Shown: positions 1 to 6,308 of the stretch, piece after piece
Position numbering within the stretch: the stretch's first letter is position 1
How the letters are laid out: each line of letters starts with the position of its first letter
NCBI GenBank assembly: GCA_003230795.1
Contig: QIGM01000454.1
Location: forward strand, 1-7,906
Source: a bacterium
GTDB lineage: Bacteria > Bdellovibrionota_C > UBA2361 > SZUA-149
Reading direction: 5' to 3'
Length of the DNA stretch: 7,906 nucleotides
Program-made: the position numbers and the translations under genes
The notes under the pieces: model-generated
The model's input: only the letters and a program-made list of their open reading frames with translations
Told to the model about the DNA's origin: nothing
Databases searched by the model: none

Positions 1-788
1 TGAGCGATCGCAATTTTATTCCACTACTAGATAACTGGCTTGCTGCCTTAAGTAAGATAGATATCAAGAACATTCTGATTATAGCCCTTGATGATCAAAG
101 CTACTTGAGTTTTCAGGAACGAAAAATACCAACCATGCTCATTAAGCCTGAAGGAAGAAACGCAATCCTCCAGTCTAAAACTGCGATTGTCTACTATCTG
201 CTACAATCTGGTTTTGATGTGCTCTTCTCTGACGCCGACGCCATCTGGCGAAAGGATTGTCGTGAAATATTGAGACAAGTTGCCTATCAAGAGCACGATG
301 TCCTGTTCTCACAAGCCTTTGGTTTACCAAAAACCATCGTTGAATTGCGTGGATTTTGTCTCTGCAGTGGATTTTACTTAATTCGTAATCGGCCCCAAAA
401 TAGGTCTTTTCTTCAAGCTTGGCTCTCATACCAAACAGAATATCCCAATTACTGTGACCAGGTTTCACTCAACGTATTTCTTCACGAAAACGTCTCTGAG
501 TGGAGTATTCCCGAGCGACAACTGATGTCATTCGAAGAGCTACATCCAGAAAAAACGCCACCGAACGGCAACGAAAAGCTAGCTTATTGTTACTCACCGC
601 ATCCAATCACTAGCCGCATCGAAGTAGGCAAAGACTCAATCTCTATCGCCGTCCTTCCCTTTAAGCAGTTCCGTCGAGGACACTCCAAAGCAGACGAAGA
701 TCCCTACATGGTTCACATCGGCTCAGGCGGTGATGTCGCGAAAAAAATAGCCGAAATAAAGAAGAATAAACCCGTCGTATGGCATTAG
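1..788 (+). CDS. Nucleotide-diphospho-sugar glycosyltransferase (Nucleotid_trans type), 5' partial
   Basis: The reading frame is open from base 3 to the TAG at 786-788, giving 261 visible residues; the true start lies upstream of the window. A TTG at 105 is a poor start because family-like sequence (ILIIALDDQSY) precedes it. Counting from base 3, the protein shows that N-terminal strand, a helix ending GFDVLFSDADAIW with a DxD motif at residues 77-79 (bases 231-239), a SGFYLIRN motif near 122-129, a DQVSLN motif near 152-157, and a PYMVHIGSGG end typical of the family C-terminus. Order and spacing match the PF03407 (Nucleotid_trans) fold, in which the DxD binds the divalent metal and the sugar nucleotide. 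Such enzymes transfer a sugar to a glycan or protein; donor and acceptor cannot be told here. No membrane segment is seen in the visible part. The next gene in this direction begins 171 bases downstream. Family assignment is confident, substrate unknown. Confidence 0.8.
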   Translation, partial: SDRNFIPLLDNWLAALSKIDIKNILIIALDDQSYLSFQERKIPTMLIKPEGRNAILQSKTAIVYYLLQSGFDVLFSDADAIWRKDCREILRQVAYQEHDVLFSQAFGLPKTIVELRGFCLCSGFYLIRNRPQNRSFLQAWLSYQTEYPNYCDQVSLNVFLHENVSEWSIPERQLMSFEELHPEKTPPNGNEKLAYCYSPHPITSRIEVGKDSISIAVLPFKQFRRGHSKADEDPYMVHIGSGGDVAKKIAEIKKNKPVVWH

Positions 789-815
789 CGATGTCGTAAA
801 GAACCTCGATATCGC
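788..815 (+). terminator. Possible hairpin terminator after the glycosyltransferase
   Basis: GCGATGTCG (788-796) can pair with CGATATCGC (807-815), forming nine pairs including one G-U, around a 10-base loop. It starts on the last base of the stop codon. No clear T-run follows, so it is not a classical intrinsic terminator; it may only stabilise the 3' end or be chance. Confidence 0.25.
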
Positions 816-959
816 AAACTACGAAACGACTTCTTAAATAACTAAGCACTTCGCTCTATTTTTAGGCTAGCAACTTTCTGTATTTACTCGCTTTTATTCC
901 AACTCCCTCAGCTTCCTTTTCGCTTTAGTATTACCCCCTCTTCTGCCGACGAGCATAGT

Positions 960-2414
960 ATGGATAGTCAAAACAAATATGACCTTGTAGTTCTTGGTAG
1001 TGGTCCCGGCGGACAAAAAGCCGCGATTCAAGCCTTAAAGCTTGGAAAGAGAGTCGCTATCGTTGATCCAAACCCGCAAGTCGGTGGCAATTGCCTTCAC
1101 GATGGAACTTTGCCCAGCAAGTCTTTTCGCGAAGCGATCATGCATCTCTCCGGATACCGCGAGCGTACTCATTACGGTCAAGCGTATCGTGTGAAAGAAA
1201 ATATCACGATGAAGGATCTCACAGACCGCACTGGTGGCATTGAACGAGATATCGAACAGACGCAGCGCTCACAGCTAATGCGTAACCGCGCTGAAATCAT
1301 TACAGGCTTCGGTCATATCGAAGATGCCAATACTATAAGAGTAAACGGCGGTGAAGTGGAACGACGTCTTACTACGGATTATATCGTTATCGCCACTGGG
1401 ACTCGCCCTTGGCAGCCTGAGACTTTCGAGTTCGACAATGAAACAATCATGGACAGCGACGGAATTCTTCGTATGGACCGAATTCCAAAGACTCTCACCG
1501 TTGTCGGTGGTGGAGTAATCGGTTGCGAATATGGTTCTATGTTTTCCGCTCTAGGCGTGAAAGTCACTATCGTCGAGCAAAGAGAGCAAATCCTTAGCTT
1601 CGTTGACGAAGAACTCATTGATGCTCTCGTTTATAATCTCCGCCAACAGAAGGCCTGCATTATTACTGGTGACAAAGTGGTCGGTTGTCGAAAGGCTCCT
1701 GATGGTCGTGCCGTCACGTATCTTGAGAGCGGTCGCAGATTCGTCAGTGACAAGCTCCTCGTATCGGCTGGTCGCATAGGTAATGTTGAAGGACTTCAGC
1801 TCGAGAACGTCGGAATTGAAGCGGACCCTCGTGGACGCTTGAAGGTAAACGAACATTTTCAAACTAACGTTGAAAATATCTATGCCTTGGGTGACATCAT
1901 CGGCTTCCCTGCCCTTGCTTCAACCGCAATGGAACAAGGCCGACGAGCTGCTTGCCATGCCTTCGGATTGAATGACGCTGCAATGGATATTCCTCTACCT
2001 TACGGAATCTATGCTATTCCAGAAATTGGCATGGTCGGTGCGACCGAAGAGGAGCTACGAAAAGATAAGATTCCATACGAATACGGAATCGCGCGCTTTT
2101 CAGAACTCGAAAGAGGGAAAATAATCGGAGACAAAGTTGGTGTACTCAAGCTGCTATTTCACCGAGGAACTCTCCAACTTCTCGGCGTCCATATCATCGG
2201 CGAAGGCGCAACAGAGCTAGTCCACATCGGACAAACCGTTATGGGCTTCCAAGGCGGAATCGATTACTTCGTAAATGCGGTATTTAACTATCCTACGCTT
2301 TCGACGGTTTATAAAACCGCAGCACTAGACGGATGGAACAAGATTATCGCTACGGAAGGTCTTCCAGATGAGGTTCCGAACGTCACCGGCAGTCAGTTAC
2401 GAGAACTGCATTAA
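960..2414 (+). CDS. sthA: Soluble pyridine nucleotide transhydrogenase-like flavoprotein (SthA family)
   Basis: This 484-residue protein follows E. coli SthA/UdhA closely along its whole length. The family is a cytoplasmic FAD enzyme that moves hydride between NADPH and NAD+. Visible elements are the FAD dinucleotide fold GSGPGG (residues 13-18), the segment GGNCLHDGTLPSK where the second redox cysteine of dihydrolipoamide dehydrogenase is Thr50 (C45...T50), the second nucleotide fold GGGVIG (183-188), the FAD motif IYALGDIIG (307-315), and FNYPT (442-446) replacing the HxHPT catalytic segment of lipoamide dehydrogenase. These changes separate SthA from disulfide oxidoreductases. Glu206 ends the second beta strand of the NAD(P) fold, where E. 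coli SthA has Asn, which may favour NAD. The ATG at 960 fits family N-termini; only a weak GAG precedes it as a ribosome site. About 22 residues extend past the usual C-terminus. The gene converges on the NUDIX gene 16 bases away. The exact activity is inferred; another NAD-linked flavoprotein is the alternative. Confidence 0.85.
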   Translation: MDSQNKYDLVVLGSGPGGQKAAIQALKLGKRVAIVDPNPQVGGNCLHDGTLPSKSFREAIMHLSGYRERTHYGQAYRVKENITMKDLTDRTGGIERDIEQTQRSQLMRNRAEIITGFGHIEDANTIRVNGGEVERRLTTDYIVIATGTRPWQPETFEFDNETIMDSDGILRMDRIPKTLTVVGGGVIGCEYGSMFSALGVKVTIVEQREQILSFVDEELIDALVYNLRQQKACIITGDKVVGCRKAPDGRAVTYLESGRRFVSDKLLVSAGRIGNVEGLQLENVGIEADPRGRLKVNEHFQTNVENIYALGDIIGFPALASTAMEQGRRAACHAFGLNDAAMDIPLPYGIYAIPEIGMVGATEEELRKDKIPYEYGIARFSELERGKIIGDKVGVLKLLFHRGTLQLLGVHIIGEGATELVHIGQTVMGFQGGIDYFVNAVFNYPTLSTVYKTAALDGWNKIIATEGLPDEVPNVTGSQLRELH

Positions 2415-2430
2415 TTCGTAGTTCCTGAGG

Positions 2431-2904
2431 CTAGCGTCCCAGAGTTTCGTGAAACTCTACTTCGTGGCTTTGCAGCACTTTGTTGACGTACTCGAATTTA
2501 GCCGAGAAAAACTTGCCTTGCGCTATCCACTCTAAGAAAGAGTGATCTCCTTCCCAAAGGTTCAGTTCCAATAGTCTATCATCGTCAATCCATTCCAGAT
2601 GTCCCTCGGCAGAATTGACCAACTCTCCCTCTGGATTCTCGGCTGTAAATACGTAGACATACCAATCCTCATCGTCTTTAAAATTAGGGAATGTGAGGAG
2701 CCCGCAAAGAATCGGTTTCTCGATTTTCAGCCCACTCTCTTCCAGCACCTCACGCCGAACGCATTCCTCAGGGCTTTCTCCACGCTCCAACTTTCCGCCA
2801 AGGCCATTCCATTTTCCTTCATGGATGTCATTAGCCTTCTTATTTCGCAGCAGCATGAGGGTCTGCCCCTGCCGCTTAAGGTAGCAGAGTGTCGCTAGCT
2901 TCAT
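2431..2904 (-). CDS. NUDIX hydrolase, MutT/MTH1-like
   Basis: The 157-residue protein carries a complete Nudix box: G37, E43, R51-E52, E55-E56 and G58 follow the Gx5Ex7REUxEExGU pattern. The preceding HEGKWNGLGGKLE stretch (28-40) resembles the MTH1-type and bacterial 8-oxo-dGTP diphosphatase subgroup. Family members split nucleoside diphosphates linked to another group, using Mg2+ bound by the box glutamates; sanitising oxidised dNTPs is the likely role but the substrate is not proven by sequence. MKLATLCYL is a common N-terminus for this subgroup and fixes the ATG at 2902-2904. The purine-rich GGGGGAGGA abuts the ATG with almost no spacer, so initiation may rely on coupling to the methyltransferase stop 15 bases upstream. 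It is the last gene of the leftward set. Its 3' end overlaps an inverted repeat at 2441-2458. Confidence 0.88.
   Translation of the reverse strand: MKLATLCYLKRQGQTLMLLRNKKANDIHEGKWNGLGGKLERGESPEECVRREVLEESGLKIEKPILCGLLTFPNFKDDEDWYVYVFTAENPEGELVNSAEGHLEWIDDDRLLELNLWEGDHSFLEWIAQGKFFSAKFEYVNKVLQSHEVEFHETLGR
2441..2458. terminator. Perfect inverted repeat at the sthA/NUDIX convergent junction
   Basis: AGAGTTTC (2441-2448) and GAAACTCT (2451-2458) form eight perfect pairs around GT; a real loop would open to four bases. It lies in the last codons of the NUDIX gene and 27 bases past the transhydrogenase stop, so it could form in both transcripts. No T-run follows on either strand, so intrinsic termination is uncertain. 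Confidence 0.35.
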
Positions 2905-2919
2905 TCCTCCCCCAAATAG

Positions 2920-3852
2920 CTATTTCGAGCCAAGCTCGCGCAAGACTTTATGTGCCTCCTCCTCGGCATCTTGATACCGAGAAACAGCGAACTCGAGCAT
3001 TACTTTCGCCTCCTCCAATTTGCCTTCCTCAATAAGCTGATGCACTCGAGTAACTGCCATCTGATACTCAAGCCGAGAACCAGGCCATTCTTCATCGGCC
3101 GACTCCTCCGGTTGAGTCATAAGCGATGCTACTATTTCCTCTGCCGTAAAAGTGGCGAGTCTTGTCTTGCTCATGCGCAAGACAAACGGAAAAATCCCCT
3201 TCTCCACATCGCGCGCATCAAACGGCATCACAAGCTCTTCTAAGGACAGAACTTCAAAGCCGGAGCTGGCAAGCGCCTGTCTTAGCTGTTGCTCTTGGTA
3301 ACTTCGCACCGCAAGCGTATCTTGGATCACGTTCTCTTGCTCCTCGCCAAGATAGATCTGCAAAAAAGCATGTCCGCCTTCGAGCAAGACTCGATTGATT
3401 TCCAAGAGATAACTTACAAACACCGAAGCAGGCATATGACCAAGAACGGCAAAGGAATAGACTACATTGATACTCCCCGACGCCACACCGTCCAGCCCAA
3501 CTCCTTCAATCCGGCTGAGCTCTACATTTTTTATATCTGCGAGGAATTCTTTAGCTCTTCCAATCGCAGTCTCTGAAATGTCGACGCCCAACACGCCGCG
3601 AAACTTTGTTGCAGCCGTTCGCAGCAGTCGCCCGACGCCACAACCCAGGTCCAACACTTTCCATGTTCGGGCATCCGCAGATTCTAGGATGTCAGTTCCG
3701 AACAAAGACTCGAGATCTCGCTTCCCCGTCTCCCACATCACCTCATCACTGAGCACCCCGTCACTCATCCAAAAACGATAGTCCGTTTGAATGCGAAGAT
3801 TCCAATCATCTCGCATTTCTTGACTGCGTTTCTGCTTATCTTCAATTTTCAC
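2920..3852 (-). CDS. Class I SAM-dependent methyltransferase with helical C-terminal tail
   Basis: The 310-residue protein has a Rossmann-type SAM-binding core. Motif I VLDLGCGVGRLL lies at residues 66-77, the acidic strand-2 residue is D91 in GVDIS, and the later strand-4 and post-motif regions read INVVYSFAVLGHMP (128-141) and EINRVLLEGGHAFLQI (151-166). The N-terminal DDWN...DYRFWMSDG segment is typical of a broad group of uncharacterised small-molecule or lipid-type methyltransferases. After the core, residues about 258-308 are charged and helical (VHQLIEEGKLEEAKVMLEFAVSRY) and look like one or two TPR-like hairpins, perhaps for partner binding. The chosen start is a GTG at 3850-3852 with AAGAGA about eight bases upstream; an ATG at residue 13 (MRDDWN, base 3816) is a fair alternative. 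It lies 34 bases after the cyclase stop and 15 bases before the NUDIX gene, so co-transcription is likely. The methyl acceptor cannot be predicted. Confidence 0.85.
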   Translation of the reverse strand: MKIEDKQKRSQEMRDDWNLRIQTDYRFWMSDGVLSDEVMWETGKRDLESLFGTDILESADARTWKVLDLGCGVGRLLRTAATKFRGVLGVDISETAIGRAKEFLADIKNVELSRIEGVGLDGVASGSINVVYSFAVLGHMPASVFVSYLLEINRVLLEGGHAFLQIYLGEEQENVIQDTLAVRSYQEQQLRQALASSGFEVLSLEELVMPFDARDVEKGIFPFVLRMSKTRLATFTAEEIVASLMTQPEESADEEWPGSRLEYQMAVTRVHQLIEEGKLEEAKVMLEFAVSRYQDAEEEAHKVLRELGSK

Positions 3853-3886
3853 GAGAGAGTTCTCTTTTGGAGAAGGGACGCACGCG

Positions 3887-4927
3887 CTACTCGTCCTTCA
3901 AGGTATAGACTTCGACCGTATCTGAACGGCCCTCAACGATGACAGGACCCATGCTCTCAAACGGAAACTCGCTCATCACAGGCTCTGCCGTACTGGCGCT
4001 AATCGTAAGCGGCCAGCCTTTAACTGCCCCAACCCCTTCAAGACGAAAGGCTACGTTAACGGTATCACCTAGCACGGTAAAATCGCGTGAACCTTTACCA
4101 CCGATATTTCCACTCAGCGCTTCACCCGTATTGAGAGCAACACGACATTTCCAGGCGAACTTATCTTTAAATTGCCAACTCTCGGCTGACATCTTGTCAG
4201 TAAGCGCTAGAATCTCGTTTGATACTCGAATTGAAGCTGCCGCGTTTTGGCTAAGCGTCTCTGGAGTACTTCTCCAAAGCGCCATCACACAGTCGCCGAT
4301 ATATTTATCGATTTCACCACCTTCACGCTGGATCACGTTAGTTACTTCGCCAAACCAAGAATCAAGCATTTCAGCCATTTCTTTCGGCGGAAGTTGCTGA
4401 GACATTGTCGTGAACTTTGCGATGTCCGTAACAAGGACTGTCACAAGCACCGCTTTCATTGCCGTTGACTGGGTCTGCATATGAGCACCGGAGTCCTCAT
4501 CGACCCCACCCAAGTGCATGTCGATACTAATCTTGATATTTCCAACCTTGACCTCATCTCCGGTGGAGAGGTTAACGGGTGTGGAAATCTTTCGGCCATT
4601 ATAAAATGTACCGTTGAGACTAGTTAGATCGCTTAGCACCAATCCGGAGTTCGAGGCGCTGAACATTGAGTGAAAACGAGAGACGGCGTTATTCTGCAAT
4701 ACGAGATCATTATTGCGCGCACGTCCAATGCGGAAAGAGTCCCCTTCGCGCAGCGTAATCACCTCTTGGATCACCGGGGAGTCGGTATCAACTTCATCTA
4801 AATTCAGGGTGCCGCCACTTCCACTACTCGTGGTGGGCGCTGATGGATTAACCGGCACCTCAAAGTGAAGTGAAGCCACCAACATCATCTCTTTAGGCTT
4901 TTGGCTTGGGTCTAGTTCGTCGCTCAA
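3887..4927 (-). CDS. FHA domain-class III adenylyl cyclase fusion
   Basis: The 346-residue soluble protein has two domains. The FHA domain spans about residues 60-137 with the phosphothreonine-binding residues present: IGR (67-69), S83-R84-F85-H86, and N105-G106. The class III cyclase domain spans about 160-345. It keeps both metal aspartates, D168 (LVTDIAKFT) and D212 (KYIGD), the purine-selecting pair K208 and T284 (FTVLGD), and the transition-state residues N291 and R295 (VNVAFRLE). Lys plus Thr is the class IIIb adenylyl cyclase pattern, so ATP to cAMP is predicted and the enzyme looks active; class III cyclases work as dimers. No membrane segment or signal peptide is seen. Residues 26-42 are a Ser/Thr/Pro/Gly-rich linker. 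FHA probably docks a Ser/Thr-kinase-phosphorylated partner or tail. The start is TTG at 4925-4927, supported by AAAGGA (4937-4942) with a nine-base spacer. It is first in the leftward set with methyltransferase and NUDIX genes. Confidence 0.92.
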   Translation of the reverse strand: MSDELDPSQKPKEMMLVASLHFEVPVNPSAPTTSSGSGGTLNLDEVDTDSPVIQEVITLREGDSFRIGRARNNDLVLQNNAVSRFHSMFSASNSGLVLSDLTSLNGTFYNGRKISTPVNLSTGDEVKVGNIKISIDMHLGGVDEDSGAHMQTQSTAMKAVLVTVLVTDIAKFTTMSQQLPPKEMAEMLDSWFGEVTNVIQREGGEIDKYIGDCVMALWRSTPETLSQNAAASIRVSNEILALTDKMSAESWQFKDKFAWKCRVALNTGEALSGNIGGKGSRDFTVLGDTVNVAFRLEGVGAVKGWPLTISASTAEPVMSEFPFESMGPVIVEGRSDTVEVYTLKDE

Positions 4928-5069
4928 AGCTCTAGTTCCTTTCTAACTGCTGCTCACCTACCCCTATTTCAACAAAGATCTCGGTCGCTCTGCAATAAAA
5001 TATTGATGTAAACCGTCTTTTATTGGACTCTTAATTCGGGCATTCTTTGCTCATCGACCGTATTTACTC
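4928..5069. promoter_or_regulatory. Divergent intergenic region between the cyclase and the small lipoprotein
   Basis: These 142 bases must hold the promoter for the leftward cyclase operon and probably for the rightward lipoprotein gene. AAAGGA at 4937-4942 (minus strand) is the ribosome site of the cyclase. The middle is AT-rich (around 4990-5035), but no -35/-10 pair with acceptable spacing stands out on either strand. Confidence 0.4.
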
Positions 5070-5561
5070 ATGTTCGCCTATTTTATACGAAGTGGCCTAT
5101 ATATGTCGTCTGCGATTTACCTGACTAGAGCACAGCATATTCTCTCACTCCTTATCCCTAGATGCGCGATTTTTCTCGCCTGCCTCGCCACATTCGGCTG
5201 CGTGGAAGTTGCTCCCGACCGTGGAGTTGTCTACGGAAGCCCCGACCGAGCTCAACGAACAGGCATCAGAGAGGTTTTGGTGACAGTTCAGGTGGTAGAT
5301 AAGAACAAAAGAGCGCTACCGAATATTAACGTCACTGCTGAAACACAGCGGGGAAAAGACTCGGGGACTACAAATTCTAAAGGCGAAGCCTTACTTCATA
5401 CTGAAGTCGCCCAGTTTGAGCGAGTAGATTTTTTCTTTGAATCAGGCGGCAGCACTAGCAGCTATACTGTTGAATCTATGCCGAAAGGATTGGACTCATT
5501 TCGCGCAGTGTTTCAAATGACAGCCCATGACGGCATCCAGCTTGTTTCAACGGAATATTAG
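5070..5561 (+). CDS. Small probable lipoprotein with Ig-like/carboxypeptidase-regulatory-like domain
   Basis: The 163-residue protein begins with a hydrophobic export segment (LSLLIPRCAIFLACLATFGC) ending at Cys44. Gly at -1 fits a lipobox, but Phe at -2 and Thr at -3 are poor, so lipidation is likely rather than certain. The mature part reads as a beta-sandwich: VLVTVQVVDKNKRALPNINVTAE (69-91), then GTTNSKGEALLHTEV (99-113). The pattern of a conserved strand, a Pro-Asn turn and a G-T-T-N-x-x-G repeat resembles CarboxypepD_reg or bacterial Ig-like (Big_1) domains, which bind or scaffold rather than catalyse. Starts are uncertain: ATG 5070 has no ribosome site, while ATG 5103 (residue 12) has GAAGTGG upstream and gives a shorter, more usual signal of about 33 residues. 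It is divergent from the cyclase and convergent with the receiver gene. Specific role unknown. Confidence 0.65.
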   Translation: MFAYFIRSGLYMSSAIYLTRAQHILSLLIPRCAIFLACLATFGCVEVAPDRGVVYGSPDRAQRTGIREVLVTVQVVDKNKRALPNINVTAETQRGKDSGTTNSKGEALLHTEVAQFERVDFFFESGGSTSSYTVESMPKGLDSFRAVFQMTAHDGIQLVSTEY

Positions 5562-5571
5562 CGAAAAGCAC

Positions 5572-5593
5572 TGCTACAGCACTTGCTGTAGCA
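5572..5593. terminator. Perfect hairpin at the lipoprotein/receiver convergent junction
   Basis: TGCTACAGC (5572-5580) and GCTGTAGCA (5585-5593) form nine perfect pairs around ACTT. It includes the stop codon of the receiver gene and lies 11 bases past the lipoprotein stop. On the minus strand it is followed by GTGCTTTTCG, a short T-run; on the plus strand no T-run follows. A shared, mainly leftward terminator is the likely role. Confidence 0.5.
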
Positions 5594-5939
5594 ATGGATA
5601 GAGTGAATCCGGATCATTCCAGAAGTCGCGCTTATGGACTACCCATTCGCCTCTTTCCGTTTCCGGAACCATATCAGGAGCGCTCGACATCCGGCCGTAT
5701 GGAATACCGCGCGGCACAAGAAAGTTAAGGATAAACTGAGAACTAAGTTCCGCTCCCTGCTCACCGGCTAAAAACAGATCCACAATGGCGAACTTCGGAT
5801 TCTGCTCCAATAGACCTTCGGCGATATCTGGGTCCAGTGCAGCAAGAGGCGTATAGCCTTCAGTGCTTAGATATCGTGACAACTCATGGAGATGATTACG
5901 ATCGTCATCAAGTAGTAGTATTTTAGTATCTTCACTCAA
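5574..5939 (-). CDS. Stand-alone response regulator receiver domain (CheY-like)
   Basis: The 121-residue protein is a single receiver domain with no output domain. Visible elements are the acidic pocket D11-D12-D13 after strand 1 (KILLLDDD), the predicted phosphorylated aspartate D54 in FAIVDLFLAGEQG, the switch Ser at 85/86 (RMSSAP) in place of the usual Thr/Ser, and K103 in VVHKRDF, where Arg replaces the common Pro after the lysine. All phosphotransfer residues are therefore present. The receiver would be phosphorylated by a histidine kinase not encoded in this window and would act by protein contact. The start is TTG at 5937-5939: AAGGAG (5947-5952) stands seven bases upstream, an ideal ribosome site, and MSEDTKILLLDDD is a usual receiver N-terminus. 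It is divergent from the 6053 small ORF and the M28 lipoprotein, and convergent with the small lipoprotein gene. Confidence 0.9.
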   Translation of the reverse strand: MSEDTKILLLDDDRNHLHELSRYLSTEGYTPLAALDPDIAEGLLEQNPKFAIVDLFLAGEQGAELSSQFILNFLVPRGIPYGRMSSAPDMVPETERGEWVVHKRDFWNDPDSLYPLLQQVL

Positions 5940-5970
5940 GGTCGCTCTCCTTGCTTGCCTTTAGCGGCGC

Positions 5971-5999
5971 TTGACAAAATGCCTATTTTTGATTATTTT
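5971..5999 (+). promoter_or_regulatory. Sigma70-type promoter candidate
   Basis: A perfect TTGACA (5971-5976) is followed, after exactly 17 bases, by TATTTT (5994-5999), four of six matches to TATAAT. Expected transcription start is near 6006. It points towards the small ORF at 6053 and the M28 lipoprotein at 6309. Confidence 0.55.
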
Positions 6000-6052
6000 C
6001 ATCTTAAATAATCCCAGGGCTTTAGTAAGCCTATAACGTGAGGAATGGAAAA

Positions 6053-6169
6053 ATGCAGCTAGTTTCAGGTAGCGCACTCAACACCCTCTCCCTCTGCCTT
6101 AAGCGCGGGGCCCTCCTAAGCGGAGTTCTATACACCAGCACCTTCGCGCTCATTTCACTAATCTACTAG
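6053..6169 (+). CDS. Candidate small membrane peptide (38 residues), hypothetical
   Basis: ATG at 6053-6055 to TAG at 6167-6169 encodes 38 residues. GAGGA (6040-6044) lies eight bases before the ATG, an ideal ribosome site, and a promoter candidate with a perfect -35 sits about 55 bases further upstream. The product starts MQLVSGSALNTLSLCLKRG and ends with a hydrophobic run of about 19 residues (ALLSGVLYTSTFALISLIY), which with the KR before it looks like one membrane-spanning segment with the N-terminal side in the cytoplasm. It could be a true small protein, a leader peptide affecting the lipoprotein gene 139 bases downstream, or a chance frame in a 5' untranslated region. No family is recognised. 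Support comes only from signals and composition. Confidence 0.4.
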   Translation: MQLVSGSALNTLSLCLKRGALLSGVLYTSTFALISLIY

Positions 6170-6308
6170 CTCTTCACCTCACTTTAAAAACAATTCGTCT
6201 TTTCCTCTAGCTAATCCCTCTCCTGTCTTACAGTACAAGCCTTTGCTACAGCTCTGGCTACATGGCAGTCTTCTTCTGCAATTTAGCATCCCAGGAGATT
6301 CGATACGC

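Larger units (their letters stand above)
5940..6308. other. Divergent intergenic region upstream of the M28 lipoprotein
   Basis: This 369-base stretch separates the receiver gene from the M28 lipoprotein gene. It holds the receiver's ribosome site (5947-5952, minus), a rightward promoter candidate at 5971-5999, a candidate 38-residue ORF at 6053-6169, and the ribosome site AGGAGA (6293-6298) for the M28 gene. The 6170-6290 part shows no gene or strong hairpin that I can support. Confidence 0.6.

Noticed and set aside
661..849. Minus-strand frame of 62 codons overlapping the glycosyltransferase end
   Set aside because: It lies mostly antisense to a well-supported gene, resembles no protein and has an arginine-rich shadow composition.
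840..959. Promoter-like AT-rich stretch upstream of the transhydrogenase-like gene
   Set aside because: No pair of -35 and -10 boxes with acceptable spacing and match could be found.
1379..1862. Two minus-strand frames inside the transhydrogenase-like gene
   Set aside because: Both are antisense to a full-length, family-matching protein and show low-complexity Ser/Thr/Arg composition.
3939..4468. Plus-strand frames of 153 and 73 codons over the cyclase gene
   Set aside because: They are antisense to intact cyclase catalytic motifs, and their translations look like no known fold.
6244..6252. TGCTACAGC repeated at 5572-5580 and 6244-6252
   Set aside because: Shared nine-base words are expected many times by chance in a window this size, and no longer match extends from either copy.
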